From Tragulus kanchil (taxonomy: Eukaryota > Chordata > Mammalia > Artiodactyla > Tragulidae): 64,000 bases of DNA. This document shows, in pieces, positions 46,102 to 56,490 of this stretch (its first letter is position 1; each line of letters begins with the position of its first letter). The translations under genes and the position numbers were made by a program. The stretch is from the NCBI GenBank assembly GCA_022376925.1, contig JAIOJX010000025.1, positions 95,073,608 through 95,137,607 on the forward strand. Direction: 5' to 3'. Under the pieces are notes generated by a model that was not told the DNA's origin, searched no databases, and saw nothing but the letters and a program-made list of their open reading frames with translations.

Positions 46102-48104
46102 GAGAAGATGGTTGATATAATTTCAGTTTTCTTGAATTGACTGAGTTTAGATTTGTGGCCCAAGATGTGGTCTGTCCTGGAGAATGTTCCGTGAGCACTT
46201 GAGAAAAAAGTGTATTCTTCTGCTTTTGGATGGAACGTCCTAAAGATATCGATGAGGTCCATCTTTTCTAGTGTGGCATTTAAGGCTTGTGTTTCTTTAT
46301 TAATTTTTTGTTTGGATGATCTGTCGATTGGTGTGAGAGGAGTGTTAAAGTCTCCTACTATTACTGTGTCATTGTTGATTTCTTCTTTTAAGTCTTAAAG
46401 TATCTGTCTTATGCATTGAGGTGCCCCTGTGTTGGGTGCGTAGATATTCATGACAGTTATGTCTTCCTCTTGGATAGATCCCTTAATCATGATGTAGTGA
46501 CCTGCCTTGTCTCTTAGAATCTTCTTTACTTTAGAGTCTATTTTGTCTGATAAGAGGATTGCTACTCCAGCTTTCTTTTGATTTCCATTTGCATGGAATA
46601 TCTTTTTTCCCGCCTTTCACTTTCAGTCTATGAGTGTCTCTAGGTCTGAAGTGGGTCTCTTGTAAACAGTATATATGGGTCTTGCTTCTGCATCCATTCA
46701 GCCAGCCTGTGTTGTTTGGTTGGAGCATTTAGTCCATTTACATTCAAAGTAATTATTGATACGAATGTTCTTATTGTCATCTTCTTAGAAATTTGGGGTT
46801 TGATTTGTAAGACTTCTCCTACTCTTGTAATTATTGGCTATATCAGGCCCTTTAACACTTGTTGTAGGGCTGTTTTTTGGTACAGAATTCTTTTAGTTTT
46901 TGCTTGTCTGTGAAGCTTTTGACTTCACCATCAATTCTGAATGAGATTCTTGCTGGGTAGAGAATTCTTGGTTGGAGGTTATTCTCTTTTGATTTCCTTA
47001 TTTCAGTATGTAGTATAATTTTCCTCTTAGAACTGCTTTTTAAGTTCACTGTCGTGTGTTCATTGTCATTTTCTTCGAGGAATTTTTTAATTTCTCCTTT
47101 GATTTCCTTAGTAATCAGTTGGTTTTTTAAGTATGTGTTATTTAATCTCCATGTGTTTGTGTTTTTAGTGGTTTTATTTCCTGTAGTTGATCTCTAGTCT
47201 CATTGCATTGTGGTTTGAGAAGATGGTTGATATAATTTCAGTTTTCTTGAATTGACTGAGTTTAGATTTGTGGCCCAAGATGTGGTCTGTCCTGGAGAAT
47301 GTTCCGTGAGCACTTGAGAAAAAAGTGTATTCTTCTGCTTTTGGATGGAACGTCCTAAAGATATCGATGAGGTCCATCTTTTCTAGTGTGGCATTTAAGG
47401 CTTGTGTTTCTTTATTAATTTTTTGTTTGGATGATCTGTCGATTGGTGTGAGAGGAGTGTTAAAGTCTCCTACTATTACTGTGTCATTGTTGATTTCTTC
47501 TTTTAAGTCTTAAAGTATCTGTCTTATGCATTGAGGTGCCCCTGTGTTGGGTGCGTAGATATTCATGACAGTTATGTCTTCCTCTTGGATAGATCCCTTA
47601 ATCATGATGTAGTGACCTGCCTTGTCTCTTAGAATCTTCTTTACTTTAGAGTCTATTTTGTCTGATAAGAGGATTGCTACTCCAGCTTTCTTTTGATTTC
47701 CATTTGCATGGAATATCTTTTTCCAGCCTTTCACTTTCAGTCTATGAGTGTCTCTAGGTCTGAAGTGGGTCTCTTGTAAACAGTATATATGGGTCTTGCT
47801 TCTGCATCCATTCAGCCAGCCTGTGTTGTTTGGTTGGAGCATTTAGTCCATTTACATTCAAAGTAATTATTGATACGAATGTTCTTATTGTCATCTTCTT
47901 AGAAATTTGGGGTTTGATTTGTAAGACTTCTCCTACTCTTGTAATTATTGGCTATATCAGGCCCTTTAACACTTGTTGTAGGGCTGTTTTTTGGTACAGA
48001 ATTCTTTTAGTTTTTGCTTGTCTGTGAAGCTTTTGACTTCACCATCAATTCTGAATGAGATTCTTGCTGGGTAGAGAATTCTTGGTTGGAGGTTATTCTC
48101 TTTT
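45932..48104. repeat. Tandem duplication 16 (2 x ~1.06 kb) in L1 ORF2 5' part
   Basis: Bases 45932-46990 recur at 47047-48104, offset 1114-1115, and overlap duplication 15. The first copy has 'cttttttcccgcc' where the second has 'ctttttccagcc', shifting the frame only in the first. Spacer 46991-47046 is a gapped copy of 45888-45931. Confidence 0.95.
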
Positions 48105-48844
48105 AGCCATTTAAATGTGTCTTGCCATTCTCTTCTGGCCTGAAGGGTTTCTGTTGAAAGATCCACAGTTAGACGTATGGGGTTTCCTTTATATGTTATT
48201 TGTTGTTTTCTCCTAGCTGCTTTTAGTATTCTGTCTTTATATTTGGTTTGCGTTAGTTTGATTAGAATGTGCCTTGGTGTGTTTATTCTGGGGTCTATCG
48301 TGTATGGAACTCTTTGTGCTTCTTGGACTTGGTTGACTATTTCCTTTCCCATGCTGGGGAAGTTTTCAACTATAACCTCTTCAAGAATTTTTTCATAGCC
48401 TTTCTTCCCCTCTTCTTCTTCTGGGACTCTTATAATTCTAATGTTGGTGCGTTTGATATTGTCCCATAGGTCTCTGAGGCTATCCTCACTTCTTTTAATT
48501 CTTTCCGTTTTGTTGTGTTCTTCAGCACTTATTTCCACCATTCTGTCTTCCAGCTCACTTATCCGTTCTTCAGCCTCCAATACTCTACTGTTGAGACCTT
48601 CTATAGTATTTTTGAGTTCAGCAGTTGAATTGGTAGTCTCTATTTGCTTATTTTTCATTTCTTGCATGTCTCTTCTCAAAGCACTAATTTCCTCTAATAT
48701 TCTGTTTTCGGTGTTTTGAATCCTCATTAGTATAGCTTTTCTGAATTCTCTTTCAGATAATTTGTCTATCTCCTCCTCTGTCATTTGAAGCAGTGTTTCT
48801 CTGGCTTGGTCCTTCATTTGTGCAGTGTTTCTCTGTCGTTTCAT
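47966..48844 (-). CDS. L1 ORF1 protein, apparently intact (292 aa)
   Basis: ORF1p is the RNA-binding trimeric chaperone of the L1 ribonucleoprotein. Read from 48844, residues about 40-115 form a heptad-rich coiled coil (ILEEISALRRDMQEMKNKQ, then LKNTIEGLNSRVLEAEERI). An RRM-like block follows (about 120-210, with NIRIIRVPEEEEGKKGYEK). The C-terminal domain contains RILYPARISFRIDGEVKSF and ends KKQPYNKC before a stop. The N-terminus (MKRQRNTAQMK) is basic and short. This is a transposon gene, not a host gene. It is followed 72 bases downstream by the ORF2 start. No frameshift or internal stop is seen. Confidence 0.85.
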   Translation of the reverse strand: MKRQRNTAQMKDQARETLLQMTEEEIDKLSEREFRKAILMRIQNTENRILEEISALRRDMQEMKNKQIETTNSTAELKNTIEGLNSRVLEAEERISELEDRMVEISAEEHNKTERIKRSEDSLRDLWDNIKRTNIRIIRVPEEEEGKKGYEKILEEVIVENFPSMGKEIVNQVQEAQRVPYTIDPRINTPRHILIKLTQTKYKDRILKAARRKQQITYKGNPIRLTVDLSTETLQARREWQDTFKWLKENNLQPRILYPARISFRIDGEVKSFTDKQKLKEFCTKKQPYNKC

Positions 48845-50446
48845 TATTAGGTTAATTTTTGTTTCTTTGTGTGTGTCTGTGTGTATGGAGTTCTTTTTCC
48901 CCCACCAGGCTTCTTGGTTGAATTCTCCCTTCCTTTGGGTTTCTGTCCATGTAGAAGGGTTCAGTGGTTTGTGACTTGGATGGTGGTAGGTCTTCTTTAC
49001 AGGTGAATAATCTCTAGTGTGGTATGTTCTTTGATAGTGTGGGGTCTTGGAATCAGGGCTTCCGCTCTGAGGATCCTTGGTTTGATGATTGGTCAGGGGG
49101 TGTAGGCTCTATGTGTGGTTTGCTATGGTGTTCCGTGATATTAGTTCAAATACTAGCATCTGAGGGACGAGAGGTGCATCCCCGATGGGTGACAGTCATA
49201 ACAGCATGCAGATGTTTTCTAACATAATCATAAGATATACATACATACACAGCAATACCCGCATCTGACCAGTTTTACAGAGAAAAGCACAGGAAATCTT
49301 TCTGAACAAATCAAACCGCCAAAATTGTTATTTGTTGTTTTCTCCTAGCTGCTTTTAGTATTCTGTCTTTATATTTGGTTTGCGTTAGTTTGATTAGAAT
49401 GTGCCTTGGTGTGTTTATTCTGGGGTCTATCGTGTATGGAACTCTTTGTGCTTCTTGGACTTGGTTGACTATTTCCTTTCCCATGCTGGGGAAGTTTTCA
49501 ACTATAACCTCTTCAAGAATTTTTTCATAGCCTTTCTTCCCCTCTTCTTCTTCTGGGACTCTTATAATTCTAATGTTGGTGCGTTTGATATTGTCCCATA
49601 GGTCTCTGAGGCTATCCTCACTTCTTTTAATTCTTTCCGTTTTGTTGTGTTCTTCAGCACTTATTTCCACCATTCTGTCTTCCAGCTCACTTATCCGTTC
49701 TTCAGCCTCCAATACTCTACTGTTGAGACCTTCTATAGTATTTTTGAGTTCAGCAGTTGAATTGGTAGTCTCTATTTGCTTATTTTTCATTTCTTGCATG
49801 TCTCTTCTCAAAGCACTAATTTCCTCTAATATTCTGTTTTTGGTGTTTTGAATCCTCATTAGTATAGCTTTTCTGAATTCTCTTTCAGATAATTTGTCTA
49901 TCTCCTCCTCTGTCATTTGAAGCAGTGTTTCTCTGGCTTGGTCCTTCATTTGTGCAGTGTTTCTCTGTCGTTTCATTATTAGGTTAATTTTTGTTTCTTT
50001 GTGTGTGTCTGTGTGTATGGAGTTCTTTTTCCCCCACCAGGCTTCTTGGTTGAATTCTCCCTTCCTTTGGGTTTCTGTCCATGTAGAAGGGTTCAGTGGT
50101 TTGTGACTTGGATGGTGGTAGGTCTTCTTTACAGGTGAATAATCTCTAGTGTGGTATGTTCTTTGATAGTGTGGGGTCTTGGAATCAGGGCTTCCGCTCT
50201 GAGGATCCTTGGTTTGATGATTGGTCAGGGGGTGTAGGCTCTATGTGTGGTTTGCTATGGTGTTCCGTGATATTAGTTCAAATACTAGCATCTGAGGGAC
50301 GAGAGGTGCATCCCTGATGGGTGACAGTCATAAAAGCATGCAGATGTTTTCTAACATAATCGTAAGATATACATACATACACAGCAATACCCGCATCTGA
50401 CCAGTTTTACAGAGAAAAAGCACAGGAAATCTTTCTGACAAATCAC
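48195..50446. repeat. Tandem duplication 17 (2 x ~1.12 kb) over L1 ORF1 and 5'UTR
   Basis: Bases 48195-49313 recur at 49327-50446, offset 1132. A C/T difference at 48709 against 49841 changes one residue of ORF1 (Glu to Lys). The first copy holds all of ORF1's N-terminal part plus 470 bp of 5'UTR. Confidence 0.95.
49311..49976 (-). pseudogene. Duplicated L1 ORF1, truncated at 221 aa
   Basis: Second representation of ORF1. Residues 1 to about 216 match the intact copy at 47966-48844, then the frame runs across the duplication junction near 49327 and ends in four unrelated residues. Truncation is caused by the join, not by a mutation in the element. Confidence 0.85.
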
Positions 50447-51589
50447 GCAATCAAAGATGATACTTTCCCATTAAGCTCTGAATTAATTAAAATAATGCCT
50501 GGAAAATTTATAGATCTTGGGTAAGGTCCTGGCTTGGATAATTACAATGAGAGCACTTTTTAACTAGGACATGTGTTGGGGGTGAGGAGGTGGAGGGTGT
50601 ATGAGTAATGAGAAGGAATAGATTTGTCTTGGTAGGATTTTATAGGATTAGGTAGCAAAGATTAATGTGTTGTATTGTTTAGTGCAGCTGGAAGAGAATA
50701 GTGGAGACAGGAAGACAGGAAATATTTATCTAGAGGGTATTGGCAGATAGGAGAAAGTTTTACGTTTAGAACATAGAGGGAGAAAGCAGTGGCAAAGAGG
50801 AGAGAGGATTAGAAGTTTCCAAGAATTAAAATTTAAAAAATACAATACAATAAAATCAAAGTCAAAAAAAGAAATTAAAAATTTAAAAGGGCAGAAAAAA
50901 TAAGAGACCAAAAAACACAACAAACAAACAAACAAAAACAAACAAAAAACCAAACAGGACAAACAAACAAAAACCCCAAACCAGACCAATCAATCGAATA
51001 AACAAAATAGTCCACAACAAATAAACCGTCAAAAAAAGGTAAATACTGTCCCTGGTTTTTATCTTCTCATCTGCCTGTTGGAAACCAGTCTGCTCTTGAT
51101 GGTGGTGTCTTGATGGCGTAGTCTTTCCCTTATAGCGCTGGTTGCTATGGTTTCTGTTTTTGTTTTCAGCAAAACGAAGGCTTTGCTGCGATTTTGGGTG
51201 CTGGCCGGGGAGGCGGGTTGATCCCAGTCCGTCGGGCGGGGCCGCGGCACGCGCAGTCCCGTGTTGGAGGGCAGCGCCCCGGCTCTACTGCGCACCCGCC
51301 AGTAGCCTCCAATCCCTGCTCTTCTCCCAGCTTCCTCCACTTCCACTGCCACTGCATTTCTAGGGGTGCGCGGGCTCCTTTGCCGCTGGCACACGTGCTC
51401 TGTTGGTTACGCGTCCAAGTCCCAAAGGCGGGCGCGAGCTTTCTCGTCCGGCTCATGCCGGATCCCTGGTCAGCAACCCGTGGGCGACTTCCCCTCTCCG
51501 TGCAGCAAGCCCTCCAGTTGGAGTGTTTGAATTTACCGCAGCAGTGCGGCTTGGCGGCACGGCGTCTGGTGCGGCTTTTCGTCCGGCCA
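49977..51589 (-). promoter_or_regulatory. L1 5'UTR/promoter, GC-rich at its outer end
   Basis: Between ORF1 and the target duplication at 51590. The outer ~470 bp (51120-51589) is CpG-rich ('ggcgggcgcgagc', 'ggcttggcggcacggcg'), as expected for an L1 internal Pol II promoter and out of character with the AT-rich surroundings. The inner part includes an A/C-rich stretch (50825-51010) with CAAA repeats. Start-site position not determinable. Confidence 0.75.
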
Positions 51590-51721
51590 AGATTGACTTT
51601 TAAAAGTCCTTTAAACTTCTACCAAAAAAGGTAATTTATATAGTACAGTGTAGAGTGGTTCAGTAAGCTCAGTTGTTTAACACAATTGTCAATAAAAATG
51701 TATCAGTTTGCTTGGGGGCCA

Positions 51722-52135
51722 TTACAGGTTAAATTGTTATGTTGCAGCCCAGTACTTCACAATATGACTTGATTGGAGATAGATTCTTTATTGAGGTAAT
51801 CAAGTTAAAAGGAAGTCATTAGGGTGGGCCTAATCCAATATGATTGGTGTTCTTGTAAAAAGGGGAAATTTGGACAGAGAGAGAAACCTGCATAGAGAGA
51901 AGATGGCCACTTGAAGATGGAGGGTTGGAATGGTGCAACTCAGATCCAAGGGACACTAATGAGAAAGAGGCCAACAAGGGTCCTTCTCTATTGATTTCAG
52001 AGGGAGGATGGCCTTGCTATCACTCTGATTTCAATTTCTTGTCCTTAAAACTGTGAGACAAGCAATTTCTGTTGTTCTGTTGTATAACCAATTTGTGGTA
52101 CTTTGTTATGAAAGCCCTACAAAAACGCTACAGGA
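51722..52135 (+). mobile_element. MLT1/MaLR-type LTR, solo and diverged
   Basis: Ordered landmarks: 'agggtgggcctaatccaatatgattggtgttcttgtaaaaagg', 'aaatttggacagagag', 'aactgtgagacaagcaatttctgttgtt' and 'ttgtggtactttgttatg'. (The first is quoted only as a pattern; the best conserved core is 'gggcctaatccaatatgatt'.) No internal retroviral sequence adjoins it. Ancient and inactive. Confidence 0.7.
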
Positions 52136-53229
52136 GCTTAAGAAATGTACACTCATACTTCATTCTATGAAGTCCTTTTGACTTGTAATATTTCAGAATG
52201 AAAGTATCTGTTAACAGTTTCAAACTTAGAAAAATTTAAATATTTCTGGTTTGAAAAAAGATCAGTTTGGGGGTTAAAAGAATGAAGATTCAAAAATAGT
52301 GAAAACATCTGTTAGACAAAACTAGCAGTCATCACTGGATTATATCTATAAGAAATTTTATAAAATGTGATTACCAGCAATGAGATGCCATCTCAGAAGA
52401 AGAGATGGGATATTTTTAATGTGAAGTGCAGAGACTGAAAATCTTAACAGTCACTTAAACTATGATTACTTTTGTCATTTGAATAAAGAACTGATTTCTT
52501 TTTCTTTTAATTATATGCTTCAGACTTGAATAATATATTTTCCTGGCATTGTTGCAGGTGCCAGGAGATCAAGGACCATCTCTGATGTGTCCCAGGTGAC
52601 CTGTTCCTGGCTGAATCCCAGTGCCAGTGAATGTACTAGTTGTCTAATGATAGTAGGAGGAAGGAACAGAGACAAAGAACATGATGGGAGAAATAGGAAA
52701 GAAGAATCAAATGACAGTTTCCTTGTCATTCCACCATGACATATGGGCAGCATTTTAAGTCTGATGCCTTTTAAAAATTAATATTGAATTATATTTAAAA
52801 GTTCTCTTTTACTTTTTGGAAATTAGATATTTTTATCTTCTCAGAATGAGGTTATAAGCCTGTGATGTGATCCTTCCACTAGAATTTTAGCTATTAATAT
52901 TCATTATATTAGCCTTTATATTTTATTTTCTGAACATTGTGTTCTCATCCTCATTCACTCTTCTGGATGACTATTTTGTAAATGCTATCACAAGGGAGAT
53001 ATGATAGAAGATAATTATAACCAAAATAACTTGTGGATCAATAGGATCATTGTTATATTTTAAAAACAGGTACAGAATACATTTCAACTTGAGAATCAGG
53101 AAATTTATTTGCATTCTGCCACTGACATTCTTTGACAATGAATAAAGCTCCTTATCAGTTTTTTTCTTTAAAACCAAATTCTCAGTAACTATTTTAAACT
53201 GATTACTTGATGGCTATTCTTTCTTTTCT
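52136..53229. other. Unassigned AT-rich sequence
   Basis: About 1.1 kb. A 77-codon minus-strand frame at 52520-52753 and a 68-codon one at 52971-53177 have no recognisable motifs. No gene called. Confidence 0.5.
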
Positions 53230-53415
53230 TTTAATTATTTATTTATTTGTCTGCGCTGGGTCTTAGTTGCGGCTTGCAAGATCCTCAGTCTTTGTTGCAG
53301 CATGCAAGATCTTTAGCTGCAGCATGTGGGATCTAGTTCCCTGACCAAGAATTGAACCTGGGCCCCTTGCGTTGGGAGCACAGAGTCCTTCCCACTGGAA
53401 CACAAGGGAAGCCCC
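53230..53415 (-). mobile_element. CHR-type SINE (truncated duplicate at 54393-54514)
   Basis: Plus strand 'tgtctgcgctgggtcttagttgcgg', then 'agcatgtgggatctagttccctgacc', ending 'gggaagcccc'; this is the reverse complement of a CHR head and short body. 'ttgcagcatgcaagatcttt' partly repeats. The second appearance lacks the left end because duplication 18 starts inside it. Confidence 0.8.
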
Positions 53416-53629
53416 CTCAATGACTGTTTTTAAATGTTGTGCACATCTAGGAGTGAAAATTTGCCTGATTGCAAAATACTGTATTATTTACATTTCTATG
53501 TCAAACTTACTCAGGAAATTGTTTCTTCTTGTCATTGAAAGAATAAAAGTGGATATCAACATTATCCACTGAAGACTGTGATTTTAGGATAAAAAAAAGC
53601 CTACATATTTTATGGTTATATTACATATA

Positions 53630-53840
53630 ATTTCCAGATAGGGAAAATTCATAGAAATAGAAAGCACCTTAGTGGTTACCAGGGCTGGATTGAGAGGAAA
53701 TAAGAAATGCTTGCTAGGGGAATGGGGCTTCTTTTTAGGGTGATGGTGGTACAGCTCTGTGACTATACTAAAAATTGTACACTTTTAAGAAATTTTATGC
53801 TTTGTGAATTATAGCTCAGTGAAAATGTATTAAAAATTCT
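53630..53840 (+). mobile_element. Old L1 3' end (copy at 54729-54939)
   Basis: 'atagaaatagaaagcacc', 'agtggttaccagggctgg', 'gtacacttttaagaaattttatg' and 'gaattatagctcagtgaaaatg' follow the old mammalian L1 3' pattern in order. Confidence 0.65.
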
Positions 53841-53900
53841 TCTCCCTCCCCAAAACATATACTTTCAAAGTTAGTATTTTCCCCTTTTACAGTTGGTCTT

Positions 53901-53975
53901 AGGAGGAGCCTGGTGGGCTACAGTACATGGGATCGCAAAGAGTTGGATATGACTGAGCAACGAACACTTTCACTT
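53901..53975 (+). mobile_element. Bov-tA 3' fragment (copy at 55000-55074)
   Basis: 'aggagcctggtgggctacag', 'catgggatcgcaaagagttgg' and 'atgactgagcaac' match the 3' third of Bov-tA; the tRNA-like head is absent. Confidence 0.75.
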
Positions 53976-55482
53976 TCTTCACTTTTCACATTTGAACTAG
54001 GTTAACAGTGCTTACCATGGGACTAAACTTTCCCTTTTCACTTAACCTCTGAGCTGTTTTCTTTGAATATACTCTTTGATGGCAAGTTTTCATACTCTGG
54101 GGATGAATATGATATTGAAAATGACTAAAACTCAGTGCAACCAAATACAGTTAATGAAGTGTAAGCATAAAATGACACTTTCTTGTGTGCTCATAAAATA
54201 GCTCTGAATGTTACTTCCAAAAATTATTTCAGGTATAGTTGGAACAGGTCAGCATATTTGGATTCAACATAAAATCATCCATGGTGACCTTCTGGAAATA
54301 CCACATTTACTTTTACTTGTATTTTCATTAGTGAAAAAATAATGTTAGTATTTTATGGTTCTACCTCTTGGTCGTGATAGATGCTTAGTCCAGTTGCAGC
54401 ATGCAAGATCTTTAGCTGCAGCATGTGGGATCTAGTTCCCTGACCAAGAATTGAACCTGGGCCCCTTGCGTTGGGAGCACAGAGTCCTTCCCACTGGAAC
54501 ACAAGGGAAGCCCCCTCAATGACTGTTTTTAAATGTTGTGCACATCTAGGAGTGAAAATTTGCCTGATTGCAAAATACTGTATTATTTACATTTCTATGT
54601 CAAACTTACTCAGGAAATTGTTTCTTCTTGTCATTGAAAGAATAAAAGTGGATATCAACATTATCCACTGAAGACTGTGATTTTAGGATAAAAAAAAGCC
54701 TACATATTTTATGGTTATATTACATATAATTTCCAGATAGGGAAAATTCATAGAAATAGAAAGCACCTTAGTGGTTACCAGGGCTGGATTGAGAGGAAAT
54801 AAGAAATGCTTGCTAGGGGAATGGGGCTTCTTTTTAGGGTGATGGTGGTACAGCTCTGTGACTATACTAAAAATTGTACACTTTTAAGAAATTTTATGCT
54901 TTGTGAATTATAGCTCAGTGAAAATGTATTAAAAATTCTTCTCCCTCCCCAAAACATATACTTTCAAAGTTAGTATTTTCCCCTTTTACAGTTGGTCTTA
55001 GGAGGAGCCTGGTGGGCTACAGTACATGGGATCGCAAAGAGTTGGATATGACTGAGCAACGAACACTTTCACTTTCTTCACTTTTCACATTTGAACTAGG
55101 TTAACAGTGCTTACCATGGGACTAAACTTTCCCTTTTCACTTAACCTCTGAGCTGTTTTCTTTGAATATACTCTTTGATGGCAAGTTTTCATACTCTGGG
55201 GATGAATATGATATTGAAAATGACTAAAACTCAGTGCAACCAAATACAGTTAATGAAGTGTAAGCATAAAATGACACTTTCTTGTGTGCTCATAAAATAG
55301 CTCTGAATGTTACTTCCAAAAATTATTTCAGGTATAGTTGGAACAGGTCAGCATATTTGGATTCAACATAAAATCATCCATGGTGACCTTCTGGAAATAC
55401 CACATTTACTTTTACTTGTATTTTCATTAGTGAAAAAATAATGTTAGTATTTTATGGTTCTACCTCTTGGTCGTGATAGATG

Positions 55483-56404
55483 TAACAGTCTAGGATTATA
55501 ATGAAACAGAAGTGCCAAGTGAAAAGGGTAAAGATGCCCTCTATCTACTGGATTCAGGAAGTAAATTTCTTTTCTTTCTTTTATGAGCAGAAGAGGTGGT
55601 TTGAGATAAGTGTGGTGAGAGTCTTAGAAAAGCAGGCATGTGTATGAATCGGGTTTTCCCCCATGAGGTTGACTGAACTTACGAAAGAAGAGAAGGAAGT
55701 GACCTGATATCAATAATCCCATAGTCTCTTGTCTTACCCTGGAGGCTTCCATGGACTTCAAAGAACCTATGGCACAGAGGGTTGTTTGTGCCTATTCATA
55801 GTCAGCAGTGTGTTCTCATAGCCTGGGTAATGAGCAGAGGGCCTGTGTCCCTGCCAGGCGAGCCACAATACCATTTGCCTTACTACCCTGTGAGAAAGCA
55901 CATGTGGGTAACACATAACTTACAGACCTTGATCAATGTAGTGGTTATATCTGTTTGTCACCTTACTGATGCCATCACATGTGGTCAAGTCTCAGAGTGG
56001 CATTCTGTTCAAGAAGCAGTGTTCTTACACTAAAAAGGTGTTCAATTTATTAACTGGATATCTTGAAGAGTATTAAAGTGCATAGAACTTAATGATCTTT
56101 TGGACTCTCTCTTGAACCCTCCACATTTCATTCTCTTTGACATTCCAGATTCTCATTTGCCAATTCCAGTTCCCCCTCTCTTGCTGAGTCTTTTCCTTCC
56201 TCTTGGCTCTTGGATTCTGTAGTATTCTATCTGCCAATTCTGCGTTCCAAAAGGCTATACAAGAGTTTGGCAGAGAGAGACTGCTTCAGAGAAATTGGAT
56301 AGAAATTGGCATGATCAGTCAGGAATCTATTGATATTTGAAGGGTGGGGAGGAGGGAGAATCTAAATATTATTAGATTCTTATCTTGATCCTTATCAATA
56401 TTTT
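55483..56404. other. Unassigned sequence
   Basis: About 0.9 kb, no duplication, no recognised repeat. An 83-codon plus-strand frame (55782-56033) has no recognisable domain. Confidence 0.5.
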
Positions 56405-56490
56405 ATATTAATAGTTTATTTTTTATTGAAGTATAGTTGAATTATAATGTATTAGTTACTGCTATACAACAAGGTAACTTAGTTTACAAT
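56405..56490 (-). mobile_element. L1 3'-end fragment
   Basis: 'attttttattgaagtatagttg', then 'ttactgctatacaacaagg', is the reverse complement of the artiodactyl L1 terminus. Very short. Confidence 0.55.

Larger units (their letters stand above)
39200..47894 (-). pseudogene. L1 ORF2 (endonuclease/reverse transcriptase), broken
   Basis: Start codon at 47894-47892, followed by TFVSIITLNVNGLNAPTK, the usual ORF2 N-terminus. The endonuclease motif LQETHF lies near 47780 but in another frame, so an indel sits between them near 47780-47800; the same change is in the duplicate at 46670-46690. Stops occur at 'agtcttaaag' (47508 and 46394) and after NYRK (47174 and 46059). The reverse transcriptase block has SPGPDGF (45.4 and 44.2 kb), RQGCPLSP and the catalytic FADD at 43501-43513. 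The C-terminal [16 protein letters not shown] block lies near 39.6 and 40.8 kb. Several pieces appear twice because of duplications. Some breaks could be sequencing errors. Confidence 0.85.
38929..51589 (-). mobile_element. Full-length L1 LINE, minus strand, swollen by five duplications
   Basis: Order on the minus strand: GC-rich 5'UTR (51589 down to about 49977), ORF1, ORF2 (endonuclease, reverse transcriptase, Cys-rich C-terminus), 3'UTR with a T run at 38929. The 12-bp duplication AGATTGACTTTT at both ends shows one insertion with both termini present. The span is 12.66 kb. Removing duplications 13-17 (about 5.64 kb) and the internal SINE (314 bp) leaves about 6.7 kb, a normal L1 length. 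ORF2 has a frameshift and stops, so it is probably not autonomous. Low divergence between segments suggests a fairly young element. Confidence 0.92.
53294..55482. repeat. Tandem duplication 18 (2 x ~1.09 kb)
   Basis: Bases 53294-54383 recur at 54393-55482, offset 1099, 9-base spacer. The left border falls within a CHR SINE, so it was not made by transposition. Confidence 0.95.
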
